Assembly: GCA_030639305.1 (NCBI GenBank)
Contig: DAOWCY010000098.1
Span: 1-25,835 of the forward strand
Direction of reading: 5' to 3'
Length of the DNA stretch: 25,835 nucleotides
DNA from: JAGLQA01 sp023135565
Lineage (GTDB): Bacteria; Acidobacteriota; Aminicenantia; UBA2199
Below, one piece after another: positions 7,131 to 14,449 of the stretch (position 1 is the first letter of the stretch; each line of letters opens with the position of its first letter). A program made the position numbers and the translations under genes. Below the pieces are notes generated by a model. It was not told the origin of the DNA, did not search any database, and worked only from the letters and a program-made list of their open reading frames with translations.

Positions 7131-8867
7131 TTAAAAACTGAGTTTTAACTGCCAGTAAAAACGGAATTCCGAATACTGCTGCGTAACCTCTTTTAGCCAC
7201 CCTTTCCTTTCGATGCCTTCACAGGCCAGGAAAAGCTTTACCGGGCTGCGCCCTAAAATATAACCGATAGCGGCTTTGTACACCAACCGGGAATCGTTCA
7301 AATTACAATCATCATCTAACCAGTCCTGGAAACGGTCCAGCCCTTCGATGGAATCATAATATTGATACTTTAAGCTGCCTTCAAGTTCGAAATTCCGGTA
7401 ACGCACTCCGGCGCTGCCTGAAAGGGTAAAACCGAAGGCATAATAATAACCGTAATGAACCATGGTGGTCTTCATCCTGGGATTATAGATGTCGTTGGTA
7501 AGCGAATATTTGTTCAAGGAAAGCGCATTTATCAACGCAAAATCTAAATAAGCGCCGAGAGATAACCGGAATTGAGCCTGCCCCGAATACACAGTAAGGT
7601 CCAATGCCGGGCCGATTAAATTAATGATCGCCATTTTATCGGAAAATTCCGTGGGCTGCTCTGCTTGCTCTCCACCGGCAAAATCATAATGATATTCGGG
7701 AATATCATAATAAGCCACGGCTCTCTTTTTAAATAGGTCGAAAGCCGACGCTGCGCCGAAAAAGAGGCTGTGGCCTCTCAGCCGGTTTGCCGCGTCTTTT
7801 TTTATTTCCTGGCGGAAACGCCCGAAAATAAACGCCCTGGTGAAAAAGTTATACTCTTCCACGCCGTTTTCGCTGAAACTCAGCCGGAAGGCCATCCGGG
7901 TGAACATGGTATTATTATGATAGCGGTTGATTTTGTTTTCGCTTGCTTCCCCGAAACCGGGTATGGTATGTAAACGGATATCGATTCCCACATCGAAAAA
8001 TTTATTGTCTAAGTCTTCATCGCCTGTATAGTCTAAGGTTTGCCCGCCTAAAAAGAAATCGAAACGGGGTTTATACAGCGGATCGTCGAATGACCGGCGC
8101 CATTTCCTGCCGCCGAACAGTTCGCTGAGGGCCATCATCGGGTTCAACAGCATTCCCAGCACCCTGGGAATACCTTTCTGATCCTGGAGGTATCTGCCGA
8201 TCTGGAACATAGGTTCCCCGATGGGCATGCCGCCGATGCCGCTGAAAAAATTATCGTTAACGGAGATCACTTCGCGCCATTCGGTGACGTATTCCCACCA
8301 AAAAGATGAAGCCACCTCGAACAATACCGATTCCAGGATATTCAAACGGTGATACCTGGCGAAATTATAGTAAATAGCGCCGGAGAGGCCGTGCGTCCAG
8401 TTGGTCAGAAAAGGGTTGGAATCGAATTTGTTGCCTTCAAATTGAAAAATACGCCTTGATTGATCTTTCCAGTTAAGTTGGAACTGCCAATCTTCCACCC
8501 ATTTAGCGTACTCTAACCAGTACCTGGTCGAGTCGATCAGCCAGACGCCCAGGTTAAACAAAATAGCGCGGCCTAATTTTTTCGATTTTACTTTTTTGGC
8601 TGGCTGGGGGGCTTTGTTCTCAGGCTCCCGGCTGGTAATAAGACCGGCGGTGGAATCGTTTTCGATTTTTTTGAAGGCTTCTTTAGTTCCCGTATCGTCG
8701 ATGAGCAGGACAGGCCTGTCAGCGGTGAGATTAAAACGGAAACTCTTTATAAAACGATCATAAGAGAAAAAATCTACCGCGGTTTCATCCTGGCCGGATG
8801 CTGCCGGGGCTAATGAAACGAACACGAAACAACTCAAGACAAAAAAAGAAAGCACTTGTTTTTTCAA
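7131..8867 (-). CDS. DUF3943-family exported protein, probably outer-membrane barrel
   Basis: This 578-residue protein starts at a TTG (8865-8867) with GGAG 7 nt upstream; no ATG is better placed. The N-terminus MKKQVLSFFVLSCFVFVSLAPAASG is a signal peptide. Around residues 148-215 the segments KFDSNPFLTNWTHGLSGAIY, ESVLFEVASSFWWEYVTEW, SVNDNFFSGIGGMPIGEP match the conserved core I associate with DUF3943. The C-terminal half alternates aromatic and polar residues in strand-like stretches and ends in RFYWQLKLSF, a terminal Phe typical of outer-membrane beta-barrels. It is monocistronic, between the CHAT operon and a repeat-filled gap. Its biochemical role is unknown. Confidence 0.8.
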   Translation of the reverse strand: MKKQVLSFFVLSCFVFVSLAPAASGQDETAVDFFSYDRFIKSFRFNLTADRPVLLIDDTGTKEAFKKIENDSTAGLITSREPENKAPQPAKKVKSKKLGRAILFNLGVWLIDSTRYWLEYAKWVEDWQFQLNWKDQSRRIFQFEGNKFDSNPFLTNWTHGLSGAIYYNFARYHRLNILESVLFEVASSFWWEYVTEWREVISVNDNFFSGIGGMPIGEPMFQIGRYLQDQKGIPRVLGMLLNPMMALSELFGGRKWRRSFDDPLYKPRFDFFLGGQTLDYTGDEDLDNKFFDVGIDIRLHTIPGFGEASENKINRYHNNTMFTRMAFRLSFSENGVEEYNFFTRAFIFGRFRQEIKKDAANRLRGHSLFFGAASAFDLFKKRAVAYYDIPEYHYDFAGGEQAEQPTEFSDKMAIINLIGPALDLTVYSGQAQFRLSLGAYLDFALINALSLNKYSLTNDIYNPRMKTTMVHYGYYYAFGFTLSGSAGVRYRNFELEGSLKYQYYDSIEGLDRFQDWLDDDCNLNDSRLVYKAAIGYILGRSPVKLFLACEGIERKGWLKEVTQQYSEFRFYWQLKLSF

Positions 8868-8892
8868 TTCAGGACTCCATTATTGGCGAAAT

Positions 8893-8920
8893 AAATTTTA
8901 AGTAAGAAATTTTAAGTAAG
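8893..8920 (-). repeat. 14-bp tandem duplication in the DUF3943 leader
   Basis: AAATTTTAAGTAAG occurs twice in immediate succession (8893-8906 and 8907-8920). It lies between the predicted transcription start and the TTG start codon, so it is in the 5' untranslated region. Confidence 0.85.
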
Positions 8921-8924
8921 GGTA

Positions 8925-8953
8925 AAACTATCATAAATAGGCCCTGATGTCAA
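8925..8953 (-). promoter_or_regulatory. Sigma70-like promoter of the DUF3943 gene
   Basis: The minus strand has TTGACA (8948-8953), a 17-bp spacer and TAGTTT (8925-8930) preceded by TG (extended -10). The leader to the TTG start would be about 50 nt. Confidence 0.6.
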
Positions 8954-9000
8954 CCGGGGTGCGGCGGCTGCTGTCAGCGGGTGAGCGCCTTTGATTTTAA

Positions 9001-9236
9001 CCCCGTGCGCACGGGGAGGCGATAAGCGGCTCCGCCGCAAGAATCAGCGTGTGAGCGCTTTTGATTCTAATTATAAAAAGTTTTGTTCAAACTTTTTCAA
9101 AAGCCCCACTGCGTGGGGAGCCTATGAGCGGCTTCGCCGCAAGAATCAGCGTGTGAGCGCTTTTGATTCTAATTATAAAAAGTTTTGTTCAAACTTTTTC
9201 AAAAGTTTGGCCCCCGGCAGGGTCGCCGAAGGCAAG
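9001..9236 (+). repeat. Two tandem palindromic repeat units plus tail
   Basis: Unit 1 (9001-9103) and unit 2 (9104-9205) are identical over more than 70 bp. Each begins with a GC stem (CCCCGTGCGCACGGGG in the first, CCCCACTGCGTGGGG in the second), then GCGGC-TNC-GCCGC, then an AAAAAGTTT/AAACTTTTT hairpin. The tail (9206-9236) contains CCCCCGGCAGGG and CGCCGAAGGCAAG. The first stem differs in sequence but still pairs, which implies the fold is what is conserved. Confidence 0.92.
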
Positions 9237-9241
9237 ACATA

Positions 9242-10429
9242 TCATTTCTTTTTCTTTAAGCAAATAAGTGTGATCTCATTATTTGTAAGGAATCTCATAC
9301 GCGGACCGAATGTCCCCGCTCCCGGCGACACATGCAGGTAAGTCCCTTTGTAATTATAAAGCCCGTTATTATGGGGGAAAATCAAAGCGATCAAACAGGT
9401 CACCGGGAAAAACTGTCCGCCGTGGGTATGCCCGGCAAGCATTAGATTTATTCCATGCCGGTTTACATATTCTATTCCTGCCGGGCTGTGGTGCATTAGT
9501 ATTGTGGGTTTGTTTTTCGAGATATTCAATGTGGGCAGGACTTCTTTTATGGTCGCTTTGTTGATCGAATGCATATCGAAAGATTCCCGTTCGGCTCTCA
9601 TATAATCCAGGCCGATCAACTGGATACCATGGGTTTCGATAATTTCATTACTCAGCACCCTGACATTTTGTGCTGTCATAACTTCCTGCGATTTACCGAG
9701 ACCGGAATAGGCTTCATGGTTTCCCATGGTAAAATATACCGGCGCTTCGAGCTTTTTAAGCGGAGAAAAAGTGTCTTCGGTTAACGCATGTTTGCTGTCG
9801 ATCATATCGCCTGTAATTAAAATCAGGTCCGGGCGCAGCCGGTTTGCCGCGGTTACGATTTTTTCTAAGTAGCTTTTCCCCCTGAAAGCGCCGATATGAA
9901 GATCGGAAATGTGCAGGATTTTTATTTCTTTTTCGATTCCTTCTAAAGGGATGTCTATTCGGTTCACCTCGAAGGTACTTGCGTTCCACATAGAATAAAC
10001 GGAAATGAGCACCGTTAGGATTAAAATAACCGCGGCGGCTTTTTTGCCGACCCGGTCTTGAAGGTGATCCACCGGCCCCTCATGGGCCGCGGACGCAGCC
10101 CGCCCGCCCTCAACGGGTGTGGATTTCCTCCTCCGTTTCCTTTTAAACACGAAAACGAGAATATCAAATCCCACTAAAAAGACTAACAGGTATAAAAGCA
10201 TCCCTATCCAGGTGGCTGCGACTAAATGGTACACAGCGGTGAGAATGTTTGCCGTGGATCTAAAAAGCATCCTGGCATGGGGAAAAGAAACCGCCCCGAT
10301 CAAAAATAAAAGGCGCAGGATTCGCGGGTTTTTTACGCGCAGTAATTTCCCCAACCGGGAGGCCGCATAGACGTGAGTTCCGATGTAGATCGTTAGAAAC
10401 AGGACAACAAGTAGAATTCTCATCATCAT
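9242..10429 (-). CDS. Membrane-anchored metallophosphoesterase (YkuE/YaeI type)
   Basis: This 395-residue protein starts in an ATG-ATG-ATG run with GGAG 8 nt upstream. About four N-terminal membrane segments (residues 4-95) and one near 131-147 precede a calcineurin-like domain. Metal-binding motifs are all intact: SDLHIG (D176, H178), TGDMID (D208), GNHE (N237, H238), MHHSP and AGHTHGG. The family hydrolyses phosphoesters with two metal ions, and members act at the membrane, some on lipid A precursors. The substrate here cannot be told from sequence. The linker at about 100-122 (PVEGGRAASAAHEG) is encoded by a GC-rich patch unlike the rest of the gene. It is divergent from the YkvI-like gene, with no operon partner. 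Confidence 0.92.
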   Translation of the reverse strand: MMMRILLVVLFLTIYIGTHVYAASRLGKLLRVKNPRILRLLFLIGAVSFPHARMLFRSTANILTAVYHLVAATWIGMLLYLLVFLVGFDILVFVFKRKRRRKSTPVEGGRAASAAHEGPVDHLQDRVGKKAAAVILILTVLISVYSMWNASTFEVNRIDIPLEGIEKEIKILHISDLHIGAFRGKSYLEKIVTAANRLRPDLILITGDMIDSKHALTEDTFSPLKKLEAPVYFTMGNHEAYSGLGKSQEVMTAQNVRVLSNEIIETHGIQLIGLDYMRAERESFDMHSINKATIKEVLPTLNISKNKPTILMHHSPAGIEYVNRHGINLMLAGHTHGGQFFPVTCLIALIFPHNNGLYNYKGTYLHVSPGAGTFGPRMRFLTNNEITLICLKKKK

Positions 10430-10477
10430 TTAGATTTCTCCGCAGGATTCGATTTTTTTTGCTTTTCCCGATTTTCT

Positions 10478-10486
10478 TGATATAAT
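10478..10486 (+). promoter_or_regulatory. Extended -10 promoter upstream of the YkvI-like gene
   Basis: TGATATAAT (10478-10486) is an extended -10 element. No good -35 is seen (TTTGCT at 17 bp spacing). Transcription would start near 10493 and give a leader of about 150 nt that contains a palindromic repeat fragment (10508-10546). Confidence 0.55.
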
Positions 10487-10507
10487 TAAGACTATTATGA
10501 AATTACT

Positions 10508-10546
10508 TTGCCTCCGGCGGCCTTGCCGGGGGCCAAACTTTTGATA
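10508..10546 (-). repeat. Fragment of the palindromic dispersed repeat
   Basis: TTGCCTCCGGCGGCCTTGCC followed by GGGGGCCAAACTTTTGAT is the tail part of the repeat family in reverse orientation. It lies in the leader of the YkvI-like gene, where CCGGCGGCCTTGCCGG can form a stem. Confidence 0.8.
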
Positions 10547-10642
10547 ATTTCGTTGTCTCCGGGTGAGGCGCGCATCATGAAGAACTACTATTATACCATT
10601 TCATTGCATCGTGGTAAACAATGTTTTCTTAAGGAGAAAAAA

Positions 10643-11794
10643 ATGGGCAAAAAATTGATTGCTGTGCCTGCTGCTTTAGGAGTAGCGGCCGTATGGTTCG
10701 GGTCTCACGCCGGTGCGGGATTTGCCACCGGCAGACAGGAAGTGGAGTATTTTGTGCAGTTCGGCTGGCATGCCGTATGGATAGGTTTGTTTTCCATGTC
10801 GATCCTGGGTTTCGCTATTTACAACGGCCTGGAATTTGCCCGGCTGCATAAAACTTACGATTACCGCAGTTTTTTTAAAAAATTATACGCTCCTCCCCAA
10901 AAATTACAGTCGGTTCCATATTTAGGCTTAGTGCTGCCCACTTTGTGGGAACTGCTTTACCTGTATGCTGCGATCTTGGCGACAGGGGGCGTTATTGCCG
11001 GGGCATCGAAACTACTTAATGAAACCCTGGATATCCCTTATGTGATAGGGGTGATTTTGATAGGGGGGCTGCTTTTGGTGTTCACTATTTTCGGCGCCGG
11101 GCTGGTCAGGGGCGCTTCTGTTTTTATGGCTGCTTTTATCATTTTGGCATTGATAATCGTAACGGGGCTGGGTATAAAATTGGGGGCCGCCAACCTGGGC
11201 AAGGTGGTGGCTGAAAGAACCACCCGGGCGGGATTCCCAAAAATCCTCTACATGGCGCTGCTGTACGGCGCTTTTCAATCGGTGCTGCTTGCTCCTATCG
11301 TTTCGGTTTCGGAATCCCTGAAAAGCCGGAAGGATACTTTCCTGGCTGCTTTTTCGGGTTTTTTAGTGAACGGCGCCATGTTGGTATTGGTTTGCATTAT
11401 GCTGCTCAGTTTTTTCCCGGTTGTGATTCATAAGGTTTTAGCGGTTCGCTATGTAACCGCCCAATTGGGGTACAACTGGTTAAATGTACTATATTCGTTG
11501 ATTTTGTTTTTCGCTTTTATTTCAACTGGAGTGGGGCTTATTTTTGGAGTGGTTAAAAGATTTGAAACCACCTGGACGAAAGATTCGGGATTTTTTAAAG
11601 GTATGCGCAGGAAGAGGATCGCTATTTGTTTGACTTGTTTATTGGTTTCCGGCGGTATTTCTTTATTTGGCCTGACTGCTATCGTAGCCAAAGGATACGG
11701 TTCTTTGGGATTGTTTTCGATATTTCTTACTATTATTCCTCTGCTTTTTATCGCCCCGTTCAAAAACCGCAAAGCACGAAAAGAAAAAGCGTAA
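10643..11794 (+). CDS. YkvI-like (COG3949) membrane transporter of the APC superfamily
   Basis: This 383-residue integral membrane protein starts at ATG 10643, with AAGGAG (10631-10636) 6 nt upstream. The frame is open further upstream to 10508, but that extension runs through the repeat fragment and has no ribosome-binding site. About ten hydrophobic segments are visible. The N-terminal signature VWFGSHAGAGFATGRQEVEYF, an unwound first helix with a GAGFATGRE-like motif, is typical of the YkvI family, related to branched-chain amino acid/cation and NSS-type carriers. The substrate is unknown. The gene is single and divergent from the metallophosphoesterase. The C-terminus is basic (KNRKARKEKA), as expected for a cytoplasmic tail. 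Confidence 0.85.
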   Translation: MGKKLIAVPAALGVAAVWFGSHAGAGFATGRQEVEYFVQFGWHAVWIGLFSMSILGFAIYNGLEFARLHKTYDYRSFFKKLYAPPQKLQSVPYLGLVLPTLWELLYLYAAILATGGVIAGASKLLNETLDIPYVIGVILIGGLLLVFTIFGAGLVRGASVFMAAFIILALIIVTGLGIKLGAANLGKVVAERTTRAGFPKILYMALLYGAFQSVLLAPIVSVSESLKSRKDTFLAAFSGFLVNGAMLVLVCIMLLSFFPVVIHKVLAVRYVTAQLGYNWLNVLYSLILFFAFISTGVGLIFGVVKRFETTWTKDSGFFKGMRRKRIAICLTCLLVSGGISLFGLTAIVAKGYGSLGLFSIFLTIIPLLFIAPFKNRKARKEKA

Positions 11795-11800
11795 GAATTT

Positions 11801-12015
11801 GCCTCCGGGGGTGCGGCGCACCTACCCTCTTAGCCTTCGGCGACCAAAAACCTTTTTGAAAAAAGGTTTCTGGACTTCCAAAAACTTCTATTTAGCGAAA
11901 CGTTTGGGCAAATTCCATGACGCTTGCGAAGGGGCACGATCGTTTGCTTAATAAAAGTTTTTGCGGGGGTGCAGGGGGCAGTTTTTTTAAAAAGCGCCCC
12001 CTGCCCGCCGGAGGC
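11801..12015. repeat. Composite palindromic repeat between the YkvI-like gene and ftsK
   Basis: The convergent gap is bounded by inverted GCCTCCGG (11801-11808) and CCGGAGGC (12008-12015). Inside are AACCTTTTT-GA-AAAAAGGTT (11849-11868) and GCAGGGGGC/GCCCCCTGC (11971-11979 and 11996-12004). The left end directly follows the YkvI-like gene and the right end touches the ftsK stop codon. The stems may serve as bidirectional transcription attenuators, but no U-run follows them. Confidence 0.8.
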
Positions 12016-14322
12016 TTAATTTTTGGCGCGCAGGTCGTCCAACTCGGGCAGGGTCATCAACACTTCACGCTTGTTCTTACTGTCCGAAGCCGATACCACA
12101 CCGTGCAACTGCAGTTGGTCGATCAAACGACCGGCCCGGGCATACCCGATACTCATCTTACGCTGCAAAAATGAAGCCGATGCTTGACCGGTACTAACCA
12201 CCACCTGGGCGGCATCGTAAAACATATCATCCAGGTCTTTTTCGTCAAGCTCTCCTTCGCCCTCTTTGGCAAGCGGCTTCAATACCTGGGTGTTAAATTT
12301 CGGCTTGCCCATTTTGGACAGGTAATTCACCACCCGCAGCGTCTCTTCTTCCGATACGAAAGCGCCGTGCAGCCTGATAAGAGAAGCAGTCTTGGGCGGC
12401 AAAAATAACATGTCGCCATTGCCCAATAACTTCTCCGCTCCCATGACATCGATTATAGTACGGGAATCATGCTTGGACGGCACCGCCAGGGCAATACGGG
12501 AAGGAAAGTTGTTCTTAATCGTACCGGTTATCACGTCGGTAGAAGGCCGCTGCGTGGCCAGGACAATATGAATGCCTACAGCCCGGGCCTTCTGGGCTAT
12601 CCGGGCGATAGAGATTTCGATATCTTTCGCACACTCCATCATCAGGTCGGCAAACTCGTCGATAACAATAACAATATAAGGAATCTTCTCCGTATCTTCC
12701 AGTTTGTCCAGCGTTTCGTCATCTTCCGACTGGATAAGCAAATCCAGCTTGCGGTTGTACTGTTCCACATTCCTTACTTGCAGCTTGGCCAGTTTTTTGT
12801 ACCGCGTCTCCATCTCGAAGACAGACCAATCAAGCGCATTCTTGGCTAATTTGGTATTCACTACCACCGGCGTCAGCAGGTGAGGCAGCGAATTATATAT
12901 GGCTAATTCGACCCGCTTGGGGTCGATCAAGACCAGCTTCACTTCATCAGGCGAAGACCGGAATAAAATACTCAAAAGCAGCGTGTGAATCGCTACACTC
13001 TTGCCGCTGCCGGTGGCGCCGGCAATGATCAAATGAGGCATCTCCCGCAAATCGGAAATAAACATCTCACCACTCTTAGTTTTACCCAAAGCAATGGTTA
13101 AAGGTGAACTGGACTGTTGATAATCCGCTGATTCCAGCACTTCACGCAGGCGGATGATCTCCCTCTTTTTATTGGGGATTTCGATGCCGATGGCCTTTTT
13201 ACCCAATATCCTCTCTATCCTGACATACTGGGCCCTGGCCACTAAAGCAAGGTCTTCAGCCAGGTTGGTGACGTCTTTTACTTTAACCCCCGTATCGGGG
13301 ACGAACTCATAGGTGGTAATCACCGGCCCGGGTGTATATTCCACGATTTCACCGCGGATGCGAAATTCCGTCAACCTCTGCCCTAACTCCTCTTTTTTCT
13401 CTTCTAATTCCCGGAAATCCACTTTCGTCTGTTCTGTGGGAGCGTCTAAATAAGTAAGCGGGGGCGGTTGATATTTGCCGCTGCCGGAAGCGGCCTCGTC
13501 GAAATCGGAAAAAAGAAAAGACTCCTCCGGGATTTTGCTGGGTTCTTTAACTATCTCTCTTTTCTCTTTGAAATTCTTCTCTTTAAAAAACAAGTCTTTG
13601 CCTTTAATTTTTTTCTTCTTTTCTTTCACTTCCACAGGGGATTTTTTTTGGGTTTCCGCTTTATATTTATCCTGGATGCGCTTCCTACTGCGGTATTTTT
13701 TGAATTTTTCCGCCTGTACTTTAGTAAAATTCCCCAGGATTTCAAACAGTTTTATAGAGAGTTTGAATAAGAATTTTAATATCCGGCGCAGGGAAAGTTT
13801 GGCGATCAGGATAAACGATATGATAATCAACAGCAGGAAAAACAGGAAAGAAAATACATCTTTCAGTTGGGCCTGGAAAAATCCGTTTATAAAATAGCCG
13901 GTAATTCCACCTGTTTTGATGTTGTGGCTGTTTATTTGCGCGTAGGGGCCGATATTGGAGATAAAAGCGGAAGAGGAAATCAACAGCAGGAAATAGCCGC
14001 AGCTCTTGGTAATCATGTTTTTTATGTTTTTGTTAAGCAGGAAGAAGCTGGTAATAAATAACAGGTATATTAAGATGACGTAGGCCGCATAACCGAAAAG
14101 GTTAAACAAAAAGGCCGAGATTTCAGCCCCTATCCTGCCGCCGAAATTGGAAACGCTTTTGGCCGGCGTGGAACTGAAAAAACTTGCATCCGCGGGATTA
14201 TAGCTGATCACACTGAAAATAAAAAAGATCGCGATAAAAAGGAATAAGATACCGAGAATCTCGTTTTTTAGAGATAGTGCGTTGGGGTTTACCGGGTTAG
14301 TTTGTTTTTTAACTTTCTTCAT
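12016..14322 (-). CDS. ftsK: FtsK/SpoIIIE DNA translocase
   Basis: This 768-residue protein (from ATG 14322) is the septum-located, ATP-driven DNA pump that clears and resolves chromosomes at division. About four membrane segments lie in residues 20-180. A charged linker follows (230-300). The motor has LGKTKSG, Walker A AGATGSGKS (about 435-442), the IDPKRVEL segment, Walker B IVIVIDEFADLMM and LATQRPSTDVITG. The C-terminal gamma winged helix (FLQRKMSIGYARAGRLIDQL) reads KOPS-type sites in known members. The frame extends to a GTG at 14349, but that codon overlaps the -10 element, so I place the start at 14322. AAGG is only 2 nt from this ATG, too close for a normal Shine-Dalgarno, so initiation may be leaderless. 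The linker is short compared with Proteobacterial FtsK. It is monocistronic. Confidence 0.96.
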   Translation of the reverse strand: MKKVKKQTNPVNPNALSLKNEILGILFLFIAIFFIFSVISYNPADASFFSSTPAKSVSNFGGRIGAEISAFLFNLFGYAAYVILIYLLFITSFFLLNKNIKNMITKSCGYFLLLISSSAFISNIGPYAQINSHNIKTGGITGYFINGFFQAQLKDVFSFLFFLLLIIISFILIAKLSLRRILKFLFKLSIKLFEILGNFTKVQAEKFKKYRSRKRIQDKYKAETQKKSPVEVKEKKKKIKGKDLFFKEKNFKEKREIVKEPSKIPEESFLFSDFDEAASGSGKYQPPPLTYLDAPTEQTKVDFRELEEKKEELGQRLTEFRIRGEIVEYTPGPVITTYEFVPDTGVKVKDVTNLAEDLALVARAQYVRIERILGKKAIGIEIPNKKREIIRLREVLESADYQQSSSPLTIALGKTKSGEMFISDLREMPHLIIAGATGSGKSVAIHTLLLSILFRSSPDEVKLVLIDPKRVELAIYNSLPHLLTPVVVNTKLAKNALDWSVFEMETRYKKLAKLQVRNVEQYNRKLDLLIQSEDDETLDKLEDTEKIPYIVIVIDEFADLMMECAKDIEISIARIAQKARAVGIHIVLATQRPSTDVITGTIKNNFPSRIALAVPSKHDSRTIIDVMGAEKLLGNGDMLFLPPKTASLIRLHGAFVSEEETLRVVNYLSKMGKPKFNTQVLKPLAKEGEGELDEKDLDDMFYDAAQVVVSTGQASASFLQRKMSIGYARAGRLIDQLQLHGVVSASDSKNKREVLMTLPELDDLRAKN

Positions 14323-14330
14323 CACCTTGA

Positions 14331-14359
14331 AGTATAAGGATAAGCTCACTTTTTGTCAA
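14331..14359 (-). promoter_or_regulatory. ftsK promoter, near-leaderless
   Basis: The minus strand has consensus TTGACA (14354-14359), exactly 17 bp, and TATACT (14331-14336). The predicted transcription start is about 14324, only 0-3 nt before the ATG at 14322. Confidence 0.75.
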
Positions 14360-14394
14360 GTTTGCGGCGGCAGGGTAAAAAAAATTCCCGGCAC

Positions 14395-14422
14395 TTGATT
14401 TTGTGTCGAATAGTGGTATAAT
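14395..14422 (+). promoter_or_regulatory. Promoter of the carboxypeptidase-regulatory/TPR gene
   Basis: TTGATT (14395-14400), a 16-bp spacer and TATAAT (14417-14422) with an upstream TG (extended -10). It diverges from the ftsK promoter, about 35 bp between the two -35 boxes. Confidence 0.7.
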
Positions 14423-14449
14423 TTCATTTATAAAGTATGGAGGTTTAAT

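Larger units (their letters stand above)
8868..9241. other. Intergenic region with promoter, tandem repeat and two palindromic repeat units
   Basis: No gene is supported here. From left to right it holds the DUF3943 leader with a 14-bp tandem duplication, its promoter (8925-8953), a degenerate repeat fragment (about 8971-9000), two near-identical units (9001-9205) and the GCCCCCGGCAGGG tail up to the metallophosphoesterase stop codon. Confidence 0.75.

Noticed and set aside
8991..9341. 116-codon open frame through the palindromic repeat units (+), with a duplicated peptide RVSAFDSNYKKFCSNFF
   Set aside because: It is generated by the two repeat units and runs into the antisense of the metallophosphoesterase. 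It does show the repeat can stay open in this frame, which is relevant to in-frame insertion.
10508..10642. 45-codon N-terminal extension of the YkvI-like protein
   Set aside because: It is coded by a repeat fragment and leader; the ATG at 10643 has an ideal AAGGAG and begins at the conserved N-terminus.
11971..12004. Rho-independent terminator for ftsK or the YkvI-like gene
   Set aside because: The GCAGGGGGC/GCCCCCTGC stem is strong but its T/A run lies in the loop, not after the stem, on either strand.
13475..13897. 140-codon Phe-rich open frame antisense to ftsK
   Set aside because: It is antisense to the Lys-rich linker and membrane region of ftsK, which explains the Phe/Leu runs.
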